A stretch of 64,000 nucleotides of DNA from Coturnix japonica (lineage: Eukaryota > Chordata > Aves > Galliformes > Phasianidae). Location of the stretch: NCBI RefSeq assembly GCF_001577835.2, contig NC_029541.1, positions 2,413,141 to 2,477,140 of the forward strand, given 5' to 3'. The position numbers and the translations under genes were made by a program. The notes beneath the pieces were generated by a model. It did no database searches and was not told where the DNA came from. It saw only the letters and a list, made by a program, of their open reading frames with translations. Numbering within the stretch: position 1 is the first letter of the stretch; the number at the start of each line of letters is the position of its first letter. Below are positions 25,201 through 37,900 of the stretch, in pieces.

Positions 25201-28200
25201 CCCGTGCCCAGGCCCCTGCTGCAAAGCAGAAGTCTCACCCAAGATGAGCCCCATCCATCTTCCTCTCAGCTCAACTGCACAGCTAAAAACAAGCCAATAA
25301 AGTAGCAATCACCTTGGAGCAGCAGCAGCTCTATTAAAGCACAGCGGGCTGCAACACCTGCGCCCCAACCCTGCAGTGCAAAACCAAAGCCACAAAGCCT
25401 CATCCTGCTCATTGTGCCTCATATCATGGTGTGAAGAGCCAGACCTGTGGCCCCAACACCACCCAGGCCTGGGTGCACCCCACTCTGCTCCTCCAGGGAT
25501 GCTGCCTTTCCATTCATAGCACACAACCAGCTCCCAGCCTGCAAATAGGACAGTGTTCACCTTGCATCTCTGCCCTGTCCCAGCAGCTTTCAGGCCTCAG
25601 AACCCATTGGGACCCTCACCCACCAGCTGGGGCTGCTCCTTTGCCTCTCTGAGAGGCAGAAGGGGATCACAGGGATGCAATGTGCTGGATGTTTGCATCA
25701 GTTCCCATTGCAAACACTCATTTGTCATGTAGATCTCCTGGCATTTTTTTTTTAAAGGGTAGATTAATTTAGGGGAGTTCTCAGATCCAATTTCCTCTGG
25801 CAATGGCTCTATTAGGCTGTGCACAGCAGAGATACAGGCTCCCATCCTCCTGCTGCTACTGATGGAATTTGATTCCACGCTGCCAAATCTGCAGGGCTGC
25901 AAACACATTCTCACTCTTGATTAATGTGAGTAATTTCTGCTTGAAAGAAGGTTGAAATGAGCAGCCAAGGGGAAGCAAGCAGTGAGGGTTCCCCCCCACA
26001 TCCCTCCTCCTCCCCCATCCCTCGCTGCTGTTTGCATTTTCCCAGCTCTGGCATAGGGCTGAGGGATAAACAAAAATGCTGGCCCTATTTCAAGAGCAGC
26101 AGAAGGTGTGGGAGCAGGGGGGCACCTCGCTGAGCACCGGGCTGTGCTGTACTGCTGCAATGCAATGAGATGCAAGGGGAGAAGTTTGGGGTTGAGAGGA
26201 GGAGCAGCATAGGGGGTTGCACAGGGTGGGCTGCACATAGAGGTGCCTGCACAGCTCACCAGATCTACATGGCTTTAGGGAGCTGCTGTATTGCTGCAAG
26301 CCAAGGTGGGGTGTGACCCTGCTCAGCACCCATAGCCTCACCTGGAGCCACTGTGCCATAGTGGCAGCCTGAGTAGGAGCTGCTCCCCAGGGATGCCCCA
26401 GCTCCTCCATCCCCCCCCCCTTCCTTAGGAGCAGTGGTGGCTGTGCATCTCCTTTTCAATTTATTTTTATAAGGAAGGAGGGGAGGGAGAGAGTCACATC
26501 CTAATCTGGCAAAATGTCAGCGAGTGATTCAGAGAAGAGGCGAGCAGCAGAGAGAGAGAGACAGCCCACACAGGAGAATTGTTTCTGATTTCCAAATGTC
26601 AGCATGTCCTTTAATTAAATGCTGATTAACAGGGGACGTGATCCCTTGCTGCTGCTAACACCGCTCTCCGCAGGGCTCCAGGGTGATGCCACAGGCTGTG
26701 TGCACCTATGGGATCAGCTGGAGGAACACGGTCTGGGGCTTGCATTGCTCCAGATGCACTGAAAGGTGCTGATTCTGCTCCTGTGCATCTCGGTGACTTG
26801 GGGGGATCCTTGTTGCTCCCTGACCCCACTGCCCCGTCTGCCTTATGAGCAGGGCTGAGATTACACTTGTGGTTTTTTACCTCTGGGTGCAAGTTGCATC
26901 AGATCTACCGTAATGAAACTGCATGCAGACCCTGCTGTGGATGCTCTTATTGCTGTCAGAGCAGCTCTTTTCTTCCTCAGCTTCTGTCTGTTTTCCGTAC
27001 GCTTAAGCAAAGCTGCAAAAATACCGTGGCATTTTGGATTGCCAGGAACACCACTGGGCTTCAGATACCCAAAACACCACCGCATTTGGGATTTCCAGAC
27101 ATACCTTATACATCTAACAGCATCCCAAAGCTCTATCACCTTCAGTGCTGCTCTTTGACCTCTAGGCAAGCCTGGCCTGGAAGTCAGCAGAGGTTAAACC
27201 TGAGGTTTAGAGAGCTGCAACTGCCCTGGGGGATGGCAAACCCTCCCTGACCCTAAAAGCAGAGAGTGGACATACAGTCCCGACTGCATTTCCTCTACCT
27301 GACCCCATCCCCTTGCACTGGAGTGGATTTTCCCCTGTGGTGCAGGGAGGTGGCACATGGGTACAGCAGCTCTGTGGGATTTGGGATGGTTTGGGCTGAT
27401 TCAGCTGTGGGTTCTGTGCTGGGTGCTATAGGGCTGACCTATAGGTTTGTAGGGCTGCTATAGCACTGCAGGGTGCTATAGGTTTATAGAGACTATAGGG
27501 GCACACTGCTCTGCACCCCAAGCATCTGCTGATCACAAGTTGCACGCCAAGGCTCTCACCCTGCACAGCTCCACATTACACCACGTGCACGGAGCACCTC
27601 ATGCAAGCAAAGCCCACGAGGTGACGGGGCTGCAATCACATGCCAGACGGGTCTAAAGCTGAAGAAACAGTCTATACTTAAAAATCACACTTTCCAGTAC
27701 AGGAGACGAAAAGCTTTCACACTTATCTCCCCGTCTCCGCACCGTGCACGGCTCTGCACGTTGTCCCCTTGTCTTCTCCCTTCCCATCACATTACAGAGC
27801 AGCCGATGCGTGGCTTTGGGTCTCGATACCAGCGCATCAATCAGCAACAAGTGCGTCCCGCAGCTCTGCCGCCTATTCCCAAGCGCCACCTGACGGCACC
27901 GACCCCGGCAATGAGCTATGAGACATCTACAAAGCAACCCCACACCAGCACCGGGGCCATAAGGGTGGGAAACATCAGCGGGGCTGAGCGCATCCCTGGC
28001 TGCAGCAACCTGCCTTGAGCTGGGGCAGAGCGGAGCTGAGATTGTGCTGAACAATTAAGAACAAAGTTCCTCCATAAAGCAGGCAGCTGCTGCTTGGGGC
28101 ACACCTGTGGCTCTCCCCTCTTTAATTCTGCTTGAGAAAGCAGCTCTGTGTTTGTAAGTCTGGGGGTCGTGAGCCCCATGTACTTCCCAGCCAGCAGTGG

Positions 28201-28640
28201 GGGAGAACTCATTACTTTCTTTCACCCTCCAGCAAGGGGCTGTGCCACCCCGGTGTCATCCCTGCTGCCCTCTGTATCTACAGGGATGCAGCCACACACT
28301 GCTCGGGGGCCATACACATGTCAAAACCCCCTCCACACCTAAACGGAGGGCATCCCCCAGCACAACCCCAGGTCAGCACATAGTACAGCTCACACAACCA
28401 CATGGGAGCATTGGGGTGGGGGGGTCAGGTCTCCTCCCTTCCCACCCCTCTATCCTGGCACCCCGTTACGGGGTCAGATGAAGGCAGCACCACATCAGGG
28501 TGTGCTTTGAGAGTGGATCCCCAGGAGAGGCAAATCGAACTCAGCTCTCAGAAACGGAATAAAACTCATCAATAGGAGACAGAGAATAGAACTTCCCTTC
28601 CTGCCCACCCCTCCCTGCCCCCTTCTGGGAGCACCGAGGG
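22205..28640. other. Non-coding stretch, no gene recognised
   Basis: No coding exon, RNA gene or recognisable transposon. Frames are short and unrelated to families I know. A small irregular repeat built on GCTATAGG occurs at about 27,425-27,500. CpG dinucleotides become more frequent from about 27,650 to 27,980 but without a clear island. Confidence 0.45.
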
Positions 28641-28990
28641 GCAGCATCCATGTAGGGGGACCCCGAGCACGGAGCAGGGCAGCACCCGGCTCCCAAACGA
28701 CGGATCTTACCGGGGAGATCCCAGCTCAGCGCCCGACAGCAGCCAAAATCGCAATGCCCCACGAGTAGCACCGGGACACCAACACACAGACAGAGACACG
28801 ACGGCACCCAGCGGGAGGGAGAGAACGGCGGGGACTGTATGGGAGGGGTGGGAAGGGGATGAATCATTTCGACGGAGCCGGATTTCCATATTCCCCCTGC
28901 TGGAAAAATTCAAGTCTGCTCTGAGTTTGCATCCCAAATGTGATTGCTTTCGGATCCCCGCCTCGGAAGGACGTACCTCTCTCAGCAGCC
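28640..28990 (-). promoter_or_regulatory. CpG-rich patch, candidate promoter and first exon of the mir-135 host transcript
   Basis: CpG content is clearly raised compared with the surroundings. On the minus strand a good 5' splice site, CCCCG followed by GTAAGA, places an exon end at 28,711 with the intron starting at 28,710. GC-box-like CCACCCCTCCC lies about 130 bp upstream and there is no TATA box. A transcript starting here and running leftwards would reach the mir-135 hairpin 13.7 kb downstream. That arrangement resembles the human LEMD1/MIR135B locus, where the promoter is a few kilobases upstream of the hairpin. No LEM-domain coding sequence was found, so the host may be non-coding here. 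This is inference. Confidence 0.3.
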
Positions 28991-30306
28991 GGCCCTGCCT
29001 GGATCTCAATCCATGCTGTCCATGCCTTCCACCTGCCAGCAGGAGCTGCCTTCTGTTCCCGCTGAGCATCACATTTGCTTTGAACACGGAGACAGTTAAA
29101 AGCAGCAACTTAAGGACTCGATGCGGGGGGGAGGTGGACGGACTCATTGAGCATGAGAAGCAGCCATTGGTTCTGCCTCCCCACTGCTCTGCCAGTGGGT
29201 TAGGCTGCACATGTGTCAGCCTTCCCCCTGCTTCCCCATCACCGTGCTTTATACTGGGCAGAAAGTGGATATTGCTGGGGTTGGAAGCCCCCGGCTTGCA
29301 CCTGCCCCACGCACTGGGATGGATGCTGCCCCAGAGCCACCCCCATGCTGTGCACCATATGGTACAAGGCATTTAATTTCCTTCGGGGCTATGATGAACA
29401 GAGCTGGCAGGTTTCTTCATGGGCCTTTGGTTAACCCCCTGTAGACCCATCTGTGCCAATTGCCTGCATGGGTGGAACAAAGCTCTTCCCGAATTCACCA
29501 CTCCCTTCTTCCTTCCCATTTGCGTGGAGCTCTTCCTTTGAGCTGCAGCCAGGGCAGCAGGATCAAGCCCTGCTTTCAAGCTCTATATCCGGGCAGGTGA
29601 GATCTATTCACTAGAAGAGGAACCCAGTTATAATCCCTCACACCCTGCCTACCTGCTCAGTGTCAGCCCATGCGAGATGAATCTTGCCCATTGAAATAGC
29701 TGAGCCTTTAAGTCAGTGCAACAGGCCAATAGCTCTGCAGGGCTCTGCTTGCACAGGTGGAGCTGCTGAGCTTCCTCAGGTCCACCTGGGATGGTTTCCC
29801 CTGCAACCCACTTTCCTTGCCACCTGTGAGTCCCTTATTGACATGAGGGTCCCCCACTTGGACACTTGCAATAGCACAGAGCTGTGGCACTGGGGTCCAT
29901 GTGCTGGCAGCAGAAGGAACAATCACATTGTGTTGTGCACATCAGGAGCGTGGAGAAGGGATTTGCAGCCTTCATGGGCTTTGTTTCTTAACAAAAGCCC
30001 AGAATGCAAGAAACGTAATCACTTTACACTGCTGATGTCACAAAACAAAGCAGGGTCCTGCTCACCCCCAGCAAACACTGAATCAGTCACCTCCATTGGC
30101 TGATCCCATTGGGGAAATGTGTTTTGTTCTTTGGTGGAGCCCAAGATTGCAAGAGTTGGGATCTGGAGCAGCGAATAGGGAGGGATGCTCTGACAGCTTG
30201 GAAGGCGTTTTCCCAAGTCGACCCGCTAGCGGGCAGCAGGAGCAGAGCTGAAAAGGAGGTGACACCCGGGGGTCGCAATGGAGGGGTCGTCTGACTTAAA
30301 GATAAT

Positions 30307-30323
30307 CCTAACCCTAACCCTAA
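30307..30323. repeat. Very short interstitial telomere-like repeat
   Basis: Slightly under three units of CCCTAA on the plus strand, flanked by degenerate TAATCC and TAATCCCC. It is too short to be a true interstitial telomere and may be chance. Confidence 0.5.
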
Positions 30324-31934
30324 TCCCCCACCCTATGCAATAAGAACAGCCAAAACTGCGATGCGATGGTGGGAAATCCGAGTTGTGGGGGTTTCCTGGA
30401 GCAATGAAGCCCGGATAAGGGATCGAGTGCCACAGCTCAGCTCGGGTGGGGGTGATGGAGCAGGCAATGGGGTGGCACAGAGTTGCCCCTGCCTGGAATT
30501 GGGCTGATGGGCGCAGCCTGGCACCTGGCAGACGGTCGTTTCTGCAGAGAGCCACGAGGTGGAAGCATTCTCCAAAAACTCCTGCAGTGCCTTGGGATCG
30601 TGGGGAGCCTCCTCTGTATGGAGAGGAGCTACGGGACAGCCCAGGGGGAACTGCTGAGAAAGGACGGGCAGGGTTATGGGGTGACCATCTCCAAGGAAAG
30701 GCTCAGCCCATAGTGATGGGCTTTTCCATTTGGGGTTACCTGGGATGTCTGTGCCATCCCTACAGCTCAAGGATCTCTCCATAGCAGGGGAAAGCAGTGT
30801 ACAGCTCTGGGCTGGGCTTTGCCCATCCCGACACAGACCCTGCCTGCTGCATCACCATCCATCAGCTGTGCCTTATCAGAATGGGGAGCAGGCAGCTGCT
30901 CCAGCCCCACTGGTCCTCCCAGCTGGGCAGGGATTGCTGGCACTATGCAGAGCATGGAAGATATAAGTGGTTCCATCCCAGCCAGGAGAGCTTGGCTGCT
31001 ACCCAGGGTCTGGCACCAAGTGGGTTGTGCAGCCCCTGTACACATCCTTATGGCCATAAGCAGTGAGATCTCCCTCCTGCAAAACCTCAGTTCTGAGTGT
31101 GCTAAAATATCTCCCTGAAGCATTTTATGAGCATGAGGATAAAGGATTTAGCAGCAAGGAAATGGTGCCAAGACTTGTCCTCGTGGTTGAGGACTCAGTG
31201 CCCATCAGCCTTCAGTGAGGCCCTGCACTTCTCCTACACCTGGGACCCTTATTAGCTGTGGGGTATATGGTAAAAAACCCAATGAAGGATCACATGTGGG
31301 TGTTGCATTGCTCTGACAGATGTGCTCAGCTCTCAGCTGTGTGAGGGGCTACAAGCAGCATCTGCTTCTGGGTAGGACCCCAGGACCAGGGCACAGAAGC
31401 CATTTTCTCCAGCATCCCCATGTGTGACAGGGGAACTGCAGAGAGTCCAGCATGGTGCTCAGAAATGCCTTAATGTTTAGTCCTCCCTTCTGCTTGTTTA
31501 ATAAGTAAACAGCTAAAAATACACTGGTTATACCCAAGGGGCTTTGGAGAAGCACTAAACCAAGAGAAGGAAGGCTGAGTGCTGGGTAGCAGGGCTGGTA
31601 TTTTCCTCTCAGTTCTACATTGAAGTAGCTTTATGGACTTTATTTATTCCTGGCTTGAAGCAGCATGGACACAAGCAGAATCAGGCTCAGCATCTGCAAA
31701 CACAGATCTCTTCTGTGGTGTGGATTGATGTAATCTGTGAGACAACAAGAGTAGAGATGTATCCAGAGCTTTCTTGCCTAAAACATGTATTTTGCTCTTT
31801 CACTTGTGGGGTCACACATGTGACATCCCATCCACCAATGCCACTTTCCATTTGGAAACACTCCTGGTTATTCAGGGTGAGATGCAATGGACCAGCCTCA
31901 TGCTTTGCCCTCAAGCCAGAAGCAACTGCAATGA

Positions 31935-31961
31935 GTGTCTGTCTGTCTGTCTGTCTGTCTG
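31935..31961. repeat. TGTC tetranucleotide microsatellite
   Basis: Six uninterrupted TGTC units directly before a CTGCAG site. Confidence 0.9.
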
Positions 31962-33110
31962 CAGCCTTGTGCAGGCTTAGAGCTCACCAAACCAGAGCAG
32001 CCGGGGGCAGGATCAGGCTGGGACCTGAGAACATTGTGCTGCAGCCCCATCCTCCCAGCAGTCAGCTTGTGTCAGAACAGATCAGAGCTCCCCCCAGCCA
32101 GAAGGAATCAGCAGGAAAGTTTCTCTGCAGCCTGTCAGGGGAGATGATTTCAGGCTGTGTTTATAGCAGGTGTGCAGCACGTGAGCAGGAGAGGAGCCTC
32201 AACATGCCATTAGAGCACTTACAGGCTGGGCAATTACAGAGCTAATGAAATAATAGGTGCATGCAGCCAGTAGGAGGTTGTGCTGCAGGTTCTCCCTGGA
32301 GGCTGACTTGCAGGAGCTGTGTGCCAGCAGCACATGGAGGGGTTCTGCTGAGGCTCAGGTTGTCCTGTAGGGCTTTGTCTCACCACCAGGAACATCTTTC
32401 TGCCTGCCATCACCTTTACATGTGTGCAAACATAGGATGCACATATAGCCCATATATAGTGGAAGGAGGAGGAAGATCCTTGCCTACATTAAACAGTCTT
32501 ATTTTCATTCACCAGCTATTTGTCTTTATGGGTATTGTGGCTGCAGCACCCTGCCCTGGCAGCCTCCCTCTAATATAGGGTCTGATACCTGCCCAGGAGG
32601 GAAGGACTTGCTTACAACAAGAGGCAGCTGTGTGTGATTTTCCTTTCAGCTTGCTCTGCTGCCAGCTGCTCCAGTTCCCTAATTACAGCAGGGAGGTGGG
32701 GGCTGGCACGAGCACCAGCATGGAAATGGGGCAGTGTGCCCACCCTACCCCCATCTATCCAGCTACCTTTTCGAGGCATGCTCCCACCCTCATCCTGCTT
32801 TGCTCTGTGCCCACTGTGCCCAGCCCTGCAGCCCAAGCCCTCTCTTGGCTCTGTTGTCTGGAAATATGCTGGCATTTATCATCCTTCTCACGTTGCCGAA
32901 GCTTCTGCCTGCATCAATGTTTTGGGAAGCCAGAGCTGGGCTAGATTCCTCATTTAGGCTGAAAATAGCTAACAGACTGCGAGGCAAGCAGCAAACCCTG
33001 GCTGAGCTTCCTGAGGCTGTCACAGGCAGCAGAGAGGGAGTCCCTTGCTGGTGACACCCAAGCTGTTCTTGCTGCACGGTGCCAGCTCGCTGCTGGGGCT
33101 CCTCCCTTCC

Positions 33111-33637
33111 GTCCATCCCTCCATCCATCCATCCATCCATCCATCCATCCATCCATCCATCCATCCATCCATCCATCCCTCCATCCCTCCATCCATCCAT
33201 CCATCCCTCCATCCATCCATCCATCTATCCATCCCTCCATCTCTCCATCCATCCATCCATCCATCCATCCATCCATCCATCCATCCATCCATCCATCCAT
33301 CCATCCATCCCTCCATCCATCCACATCTCAATCTCCATCATTCCAATCATTCCATCATCCATCCATCCACCCACCATCCATCCATCCATCCATCAATATA
33401 CATCCACATCCACCCATCATCACATCCATCAATCCATCCCTCCATCCATCCATCCATCCCTCCATCCATCCATCCATCCATCCATCCATCCATCCATCCA
33501 TCCATCCATCCCTCCATCCATCCACCTATCCCTCCATCCACCCATCCATCCCTCCCTCCATCCACCCATCCATCCGTCTGTCCATCCATCCATCCATCCA
33601 TCCATCCATCCATCCATCCATCCATCCATCCATCCCT
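33111..33637. repeat. CCAT tetranucleotide repeat block
   Basis: About 530 bp of CCAT units with scattered CCCT, CTAT and CACC variants and a degenerate centre near 33,325-33,430. The long frames through it (isoleucine-histidine-proline-serine on plus, methionine-aspartate-glycine-tryptophan on minus) are products of the repeat. Confidence 0.96.
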
Positions 33638-36600
33638 ATGGAGATAAGGCTGGGAAGAGCCACTATTATTCCACATCCAGACCTCCTGCACTGCCTAGGC
33701 CAGAAGTTTATGCTCTGCTGATGGGAGTCTTGTTGGATTGGGTTGGAAGAATGGGCTACTGATGCTCCTTTCTTAATCACAGGGTATTTCAGTCCAAGAA
33801 GGGTCTCCCACTTTATGTTGGCAGGAGATGTGCCTTGCTGGTGTTCCTGCTGGAGAAGAGAAGCATTCAGTGCATTGAATTTACCCATGGACACCCTTTG
33901 CAGCTCTGTGACCCCAGCTCCCAGGAGGAAGCAGAGATTTAAGGCACGTGCTGTGCTTACTCATCTCCTCCTAACAGTGAGGACAAAACACCCATCCCAT
34001 GAACTGCCTGGAAAAGGGAAGCTTGTCAATGAGTCAGTGGGACAGTGATGGATTGTTCCCTGAATAAATACCTTATCTCCTCCCTGCACTTGTGGCACGC
34101 AGGGTCAGAGGGGACAAGGTCCATTTGCAGGGGCAAACTCCCTTGGCTTGCTTTGGAAGCAGAGCAGAGCACCCATTGCTGGCACGTAGGCTGCTCCCTA
34201 TGGGGCTGAGCTGCTCAGAGCTCTGTAAAGCACTTCCAGAGCTCACAGCAAAGCTCAGCTCCCCCCCAGGTCCCATTGCTTGGTGAGGTTTGGTGCCCGA
34301 TGTGCATTTGTCTGGCTTTGCTGCAGGACTTTTGCAAGGGAATGCATTTACAGCAGGATCCTGGAGGAAATAGTCTATAATTCTTACTTTTCCCTACTTT
34401 GGCAGCTTCTGGTTGCTACGTGCATGAAGCTCCGGGTTGGATTGGTGGATCTGTTGTTATGGTGATGCTCCACCAGCAAAATTCAAAGGACTTGCTGCTG
34501 GGTTCCCCCTCTTGCAGTCGGCCTGAGAGCTGCTATGGTCAGCTTTGTTTGGGCCAATACACGTGGTGGATGGTGACTGTACTGTGTGTGCAGCATTGCA
34601 GCCCATTGACTTGTGCAGTGATGTGCACTGACCACAGCTGCAAAGCAATTGGTGCTTGCGAGGAGTCAGTTCATGGGTGGGACAGCAGCAGAATGCATTC
34701 CATTGGGGCTCAGCTTTGAATATTATCAGCCATTTGCAGCATGACTATGGGGCCTCAGAACTGGGAATGGGCTCCAGTTTGCATTAAGAAGAACACCCAA
34801 ACTTGCATTTATTTCTCCTCCTGCCTGCAAAATAGGAATGGTAACATGTGCTTTGCCCATTTATACATTCAGAGTATATTATACACTCAGAGTCTGTGGG
34901 GCAGCAGCAGATATGTCACCTATCAGGGTGGGCTATTGGGGTGACCCACAACCATCACACCCCTTGCTAACCCCATGTGTGATTACTGAACCCTGTGTTG
35001 CTCATGGTGAGTGCAGACCCATCCAATGCCACGCTGGGCATTCAGAGTGAACCATTTCCTTGCTTCCCTTGACTGTGCAGGAGCTTTTAGACTAAAACAC
35101 CCCGTCACTGAAACACAGCACTCAACTCATCTCCGGGCAATGATTTCCACATGCCTGCGTGTGCACAAGGGAGAACCATCCACGGGCAGGGGAGGCATTG
35201 AACACATTTTCTTTCCATGACTCGCTGCCTGAGCTGCTATTGAATGTCAGGGAGAAGAGAACTGCTGCCCGGATGCAGCCACTGTGAAATATTCCCTGCA
35301 GACCTCCAGGCAATCTCTTGCCTTGGAGCAGCAGCACACATGCATGTCCATGTGAGCTTAGTGGTGGGGAAAACGTGTCTGTGAGCAGCTGGGGGTCACT
35401 GTGTAAGGGAATGGAGGCTGGAGGGTTATAGGGGGAAACAGGTGAGATCCCCCTGGAGCTGACTGTGTTTTCTTATTGAGTGAAGCACATTCATGCTGCT
35501 GCCATTTCACCCAGGCTCCAGTCTAGGCTGTCACAATGAATACACTCCTTTATACACAAGGATTGACAGGGCTTTGCTGTGTGAGCACTGGGCTGCAGCC
35601 TGGGGCTCTCAATCTCTCCCATGGAGGCAGTGATGCCTGCTGGGCAGAGCACTTTTTGTGGCCATCTTTTCCTTAACTGGGTTCTATTGGGTCTGGAGCT
35701 TTGCTGTTTCATCTGTAAGGGGTGCTTTGCTGCTCCTTTCCTCCTCGGTGCCCCTCAGCTCTCTCCCACAGATGGATGCAGTGTCCCCATTGGGGCCTCA
35801 CCACCACAAGGGAGGATTTAATGATCTGGCTGGGAGCCACACAGGGAGCAGCTTCACGAGGCCAGCAATGCTCTGGCCCTTATGCTGTGCTAAGCTCCTG
35901 TGCTCCATCCTCAGGCAGATTTGGACCCTTGCATGGCTGGGATGCTCTCCCTGCTATCCCTGGGCTGGCTGACATCATACAGTGATAGGGAAGGCTCTGA
36001 GAGGAGCAGCCCTGGCAAACCCCTCAGGTCTGTGATTGAAATGCCACTCATGATGCTGCAGCCTTCCTTGCTGCTCCTGGAAAACACTCTGCTTGCAGCC
36101 TGAAAACAGAGAGAGCATCCCTTCCAGCTGATAAAAGGGGCCCAGCACACAGCTGGAGTGTTTCTGGGGATGGAGGGTGAGTGATCTTATAGGGTGTAGC
36201 ACTAATGGGATCACTTCTACCTGCAGGATGGATGCAGGATGCTGGGGAGAGCCTGCATTGCCCTCCACAGAGCACACACACTGAGGGCTGCCACTGGTAG
36301 AATGGACTCAGCCCATTACCAGGCATAAAATCTCACTGGGACCCCATGACTCTGCATGGGAGCTGTGCTGTTCTTTTGGCCCAGGTGAAAACCCATCACA
36401 CCCATTGAGCCTTTGGACACACAGCTCTGGGAATCCCTCCTTTACTGCTCATCCTCCTCTCAAAGTCAGCAGGCTCACAGCGAGCCCTTCCTTGGCACAG
36501 TGATTATTGTAATTTATGTTTATGGGGAACATCACGCACCAATAAGCAGCTGGTGTGACACAGCCCAGCGAGCTCGTGTCTCTGTTAATTGCTTGTAACA

Positions 36601-37640
36601 TTCCTGCCCTTCGTACATCGCCTTTTTCTCTGCCTATTATTTAATGTGGGGGCTTCCTCTCCTTAATTAGCCATAGTTCGTGTTGGGGATCTCCTCTGCT
36701 TTCTGTTTTAGGACAGGATTCCAATGCCAGGTGGTCTCAGTGCTGTGGAATGGAGGGCATGGCAGCAGTTGTTCTGCTAGGAATGGCATAGAAGTCTTTG
36801 AGCCATCTCCCCCCAGGGCTGCCTGCTCTTGGCATAGAAGAGCTGGAGGCAAAGGGCCACATGGCTGTGTCACCCCGAGCCCCACTGCCTCTGCAGCCAC
36901 ATGACAAGGTACTCATTGACTAGGGGTGAAGGGAGGGCAGGCTTCAAGCTTGTACATTGCACCTCTGGCTCTGCATCCCCTACACACACACACACATAGA
37001 GCACTGCAGAGCAAAGGGTGCAAAGCCCCACTGTGAGGCTGGGGTTTGTCTAAGCCTCAAGCTTAGAGTCCATTTATGGGGGCGAATTCCAGGTCAGAGC
37101 CCATTTCTTCAGCCCCATGAGCTCACACAGCCCCAAAATGAGCTGAGTGCAGAGCCAGTGCTGTGTATTTTGCCCCACAAGAGCATTACTGAAGGCTGTG
37201 GGTCTTGGCTGGGTGTTGCTATGGGACAAGTTTAAAACAAACCAAATGGGATTTTGAGCAGCCTGGAAAGCTGTTCCTCCATAGAGGCTCAACTTTTACA
37301 CTTCTTGCAATGCCATCTGTGAACCACTTCCCCGTTCCTCCAAGCAGCAAACTTGATGCTTCTAATATAAGAAACAAGAGTCAGCAAGTCCCAAGACTCC
37401 CACATTCAAAAAGGAAAAGGAGAAAAAAAGGAGTTCTGGCAGCAGCAGCAGCACTAAAGAAGCCCATATCTCTTCTGGACAGTTTTCCTTGTGGGGTCCC
37501 ATAGAATATCCCACATGTAATAGGATTTGCCTCTCTCCCTGTTCTCTGTGCAGATGGATTTTGTCCCTTCCTTGCACAGGTTTCCTGCTGGCACCCCTAT
37601 ATCCCCTTCAGGCACATTAAATCCCCTGCACACCCCTCAG
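33638..37640. other. Non-coding stretch upstream of the CDK18 CpG island
   Basis: No exon or transposon recognised. A short CA tract lies at 36,982-36,996. An AT-rich block at 36,490-36,680 with TGATTATTGTAATTTATG, GTTAATTGC and CTTAATTAGCC could be regulatory. Confidence 0.45.
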
Positions 37641-37900
37641 ATTCATGGCTAATTACCCATTCATTACAAAACTCCACTGACAGACAGCACGCCCTGTGGA
37701 AGGAGGGCGAGGAGGATTAATATAGCAGGAGATATAAGAAATTCATTAGTTTCAGACAGACGACGTTGGCACCTCCAGTCAGCCTGATTTATTGCCACGG
37801 CTGCTCTATTTTTGGCAAACCGCGAATGTTTGCTTCAATCTAAAACCATAAATAGCCGGGAATAGAAGGTGAGGCCACCACTAAAAAACATTGTCCCGAT
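37640..37900. promoter_or_regulatory. AT-rich candidate upstream regulatory block of CDK18
   Basis: This block directly precedes the CpG island. It contains GGCTAATTACCC, TTCATTACAAAA, GGATTAATATAGC, CTATTTTTGG (a MEF2/CArG-like core) and CCATAAATAGCC. The sharp switch from AT-rich motif-dense DNA to the CpG island is typical of a proximal enhancer beside a promoter. The assignment rests on motif content and position. Confidence 0.35.

Larger units (their letters stand above)
28991..33110. other. Non-coding stretch, no gene recognised
   Basis: No exon or transposon recognised. It contains a very short telomere-like motif at 30,307-30,323 and a TGTC microsatellite at 31,935-31,961, both listed separately. 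Confidence 0.45.

Noticed and set aside
33045-33762. Frames of 200 or more residues on both strands across the CCAT block
   Set aside because: They are translations of a tetranucleotide microsatellite with no unique protein sequence.
14985-37900. LEMD1 coding exons
   Set aside because: Synteny makes LEMD1 a neighbour, but no LEM-domain sequence was recognised on the minus strand; its coding exons may lie left of the window or be missed by eye.
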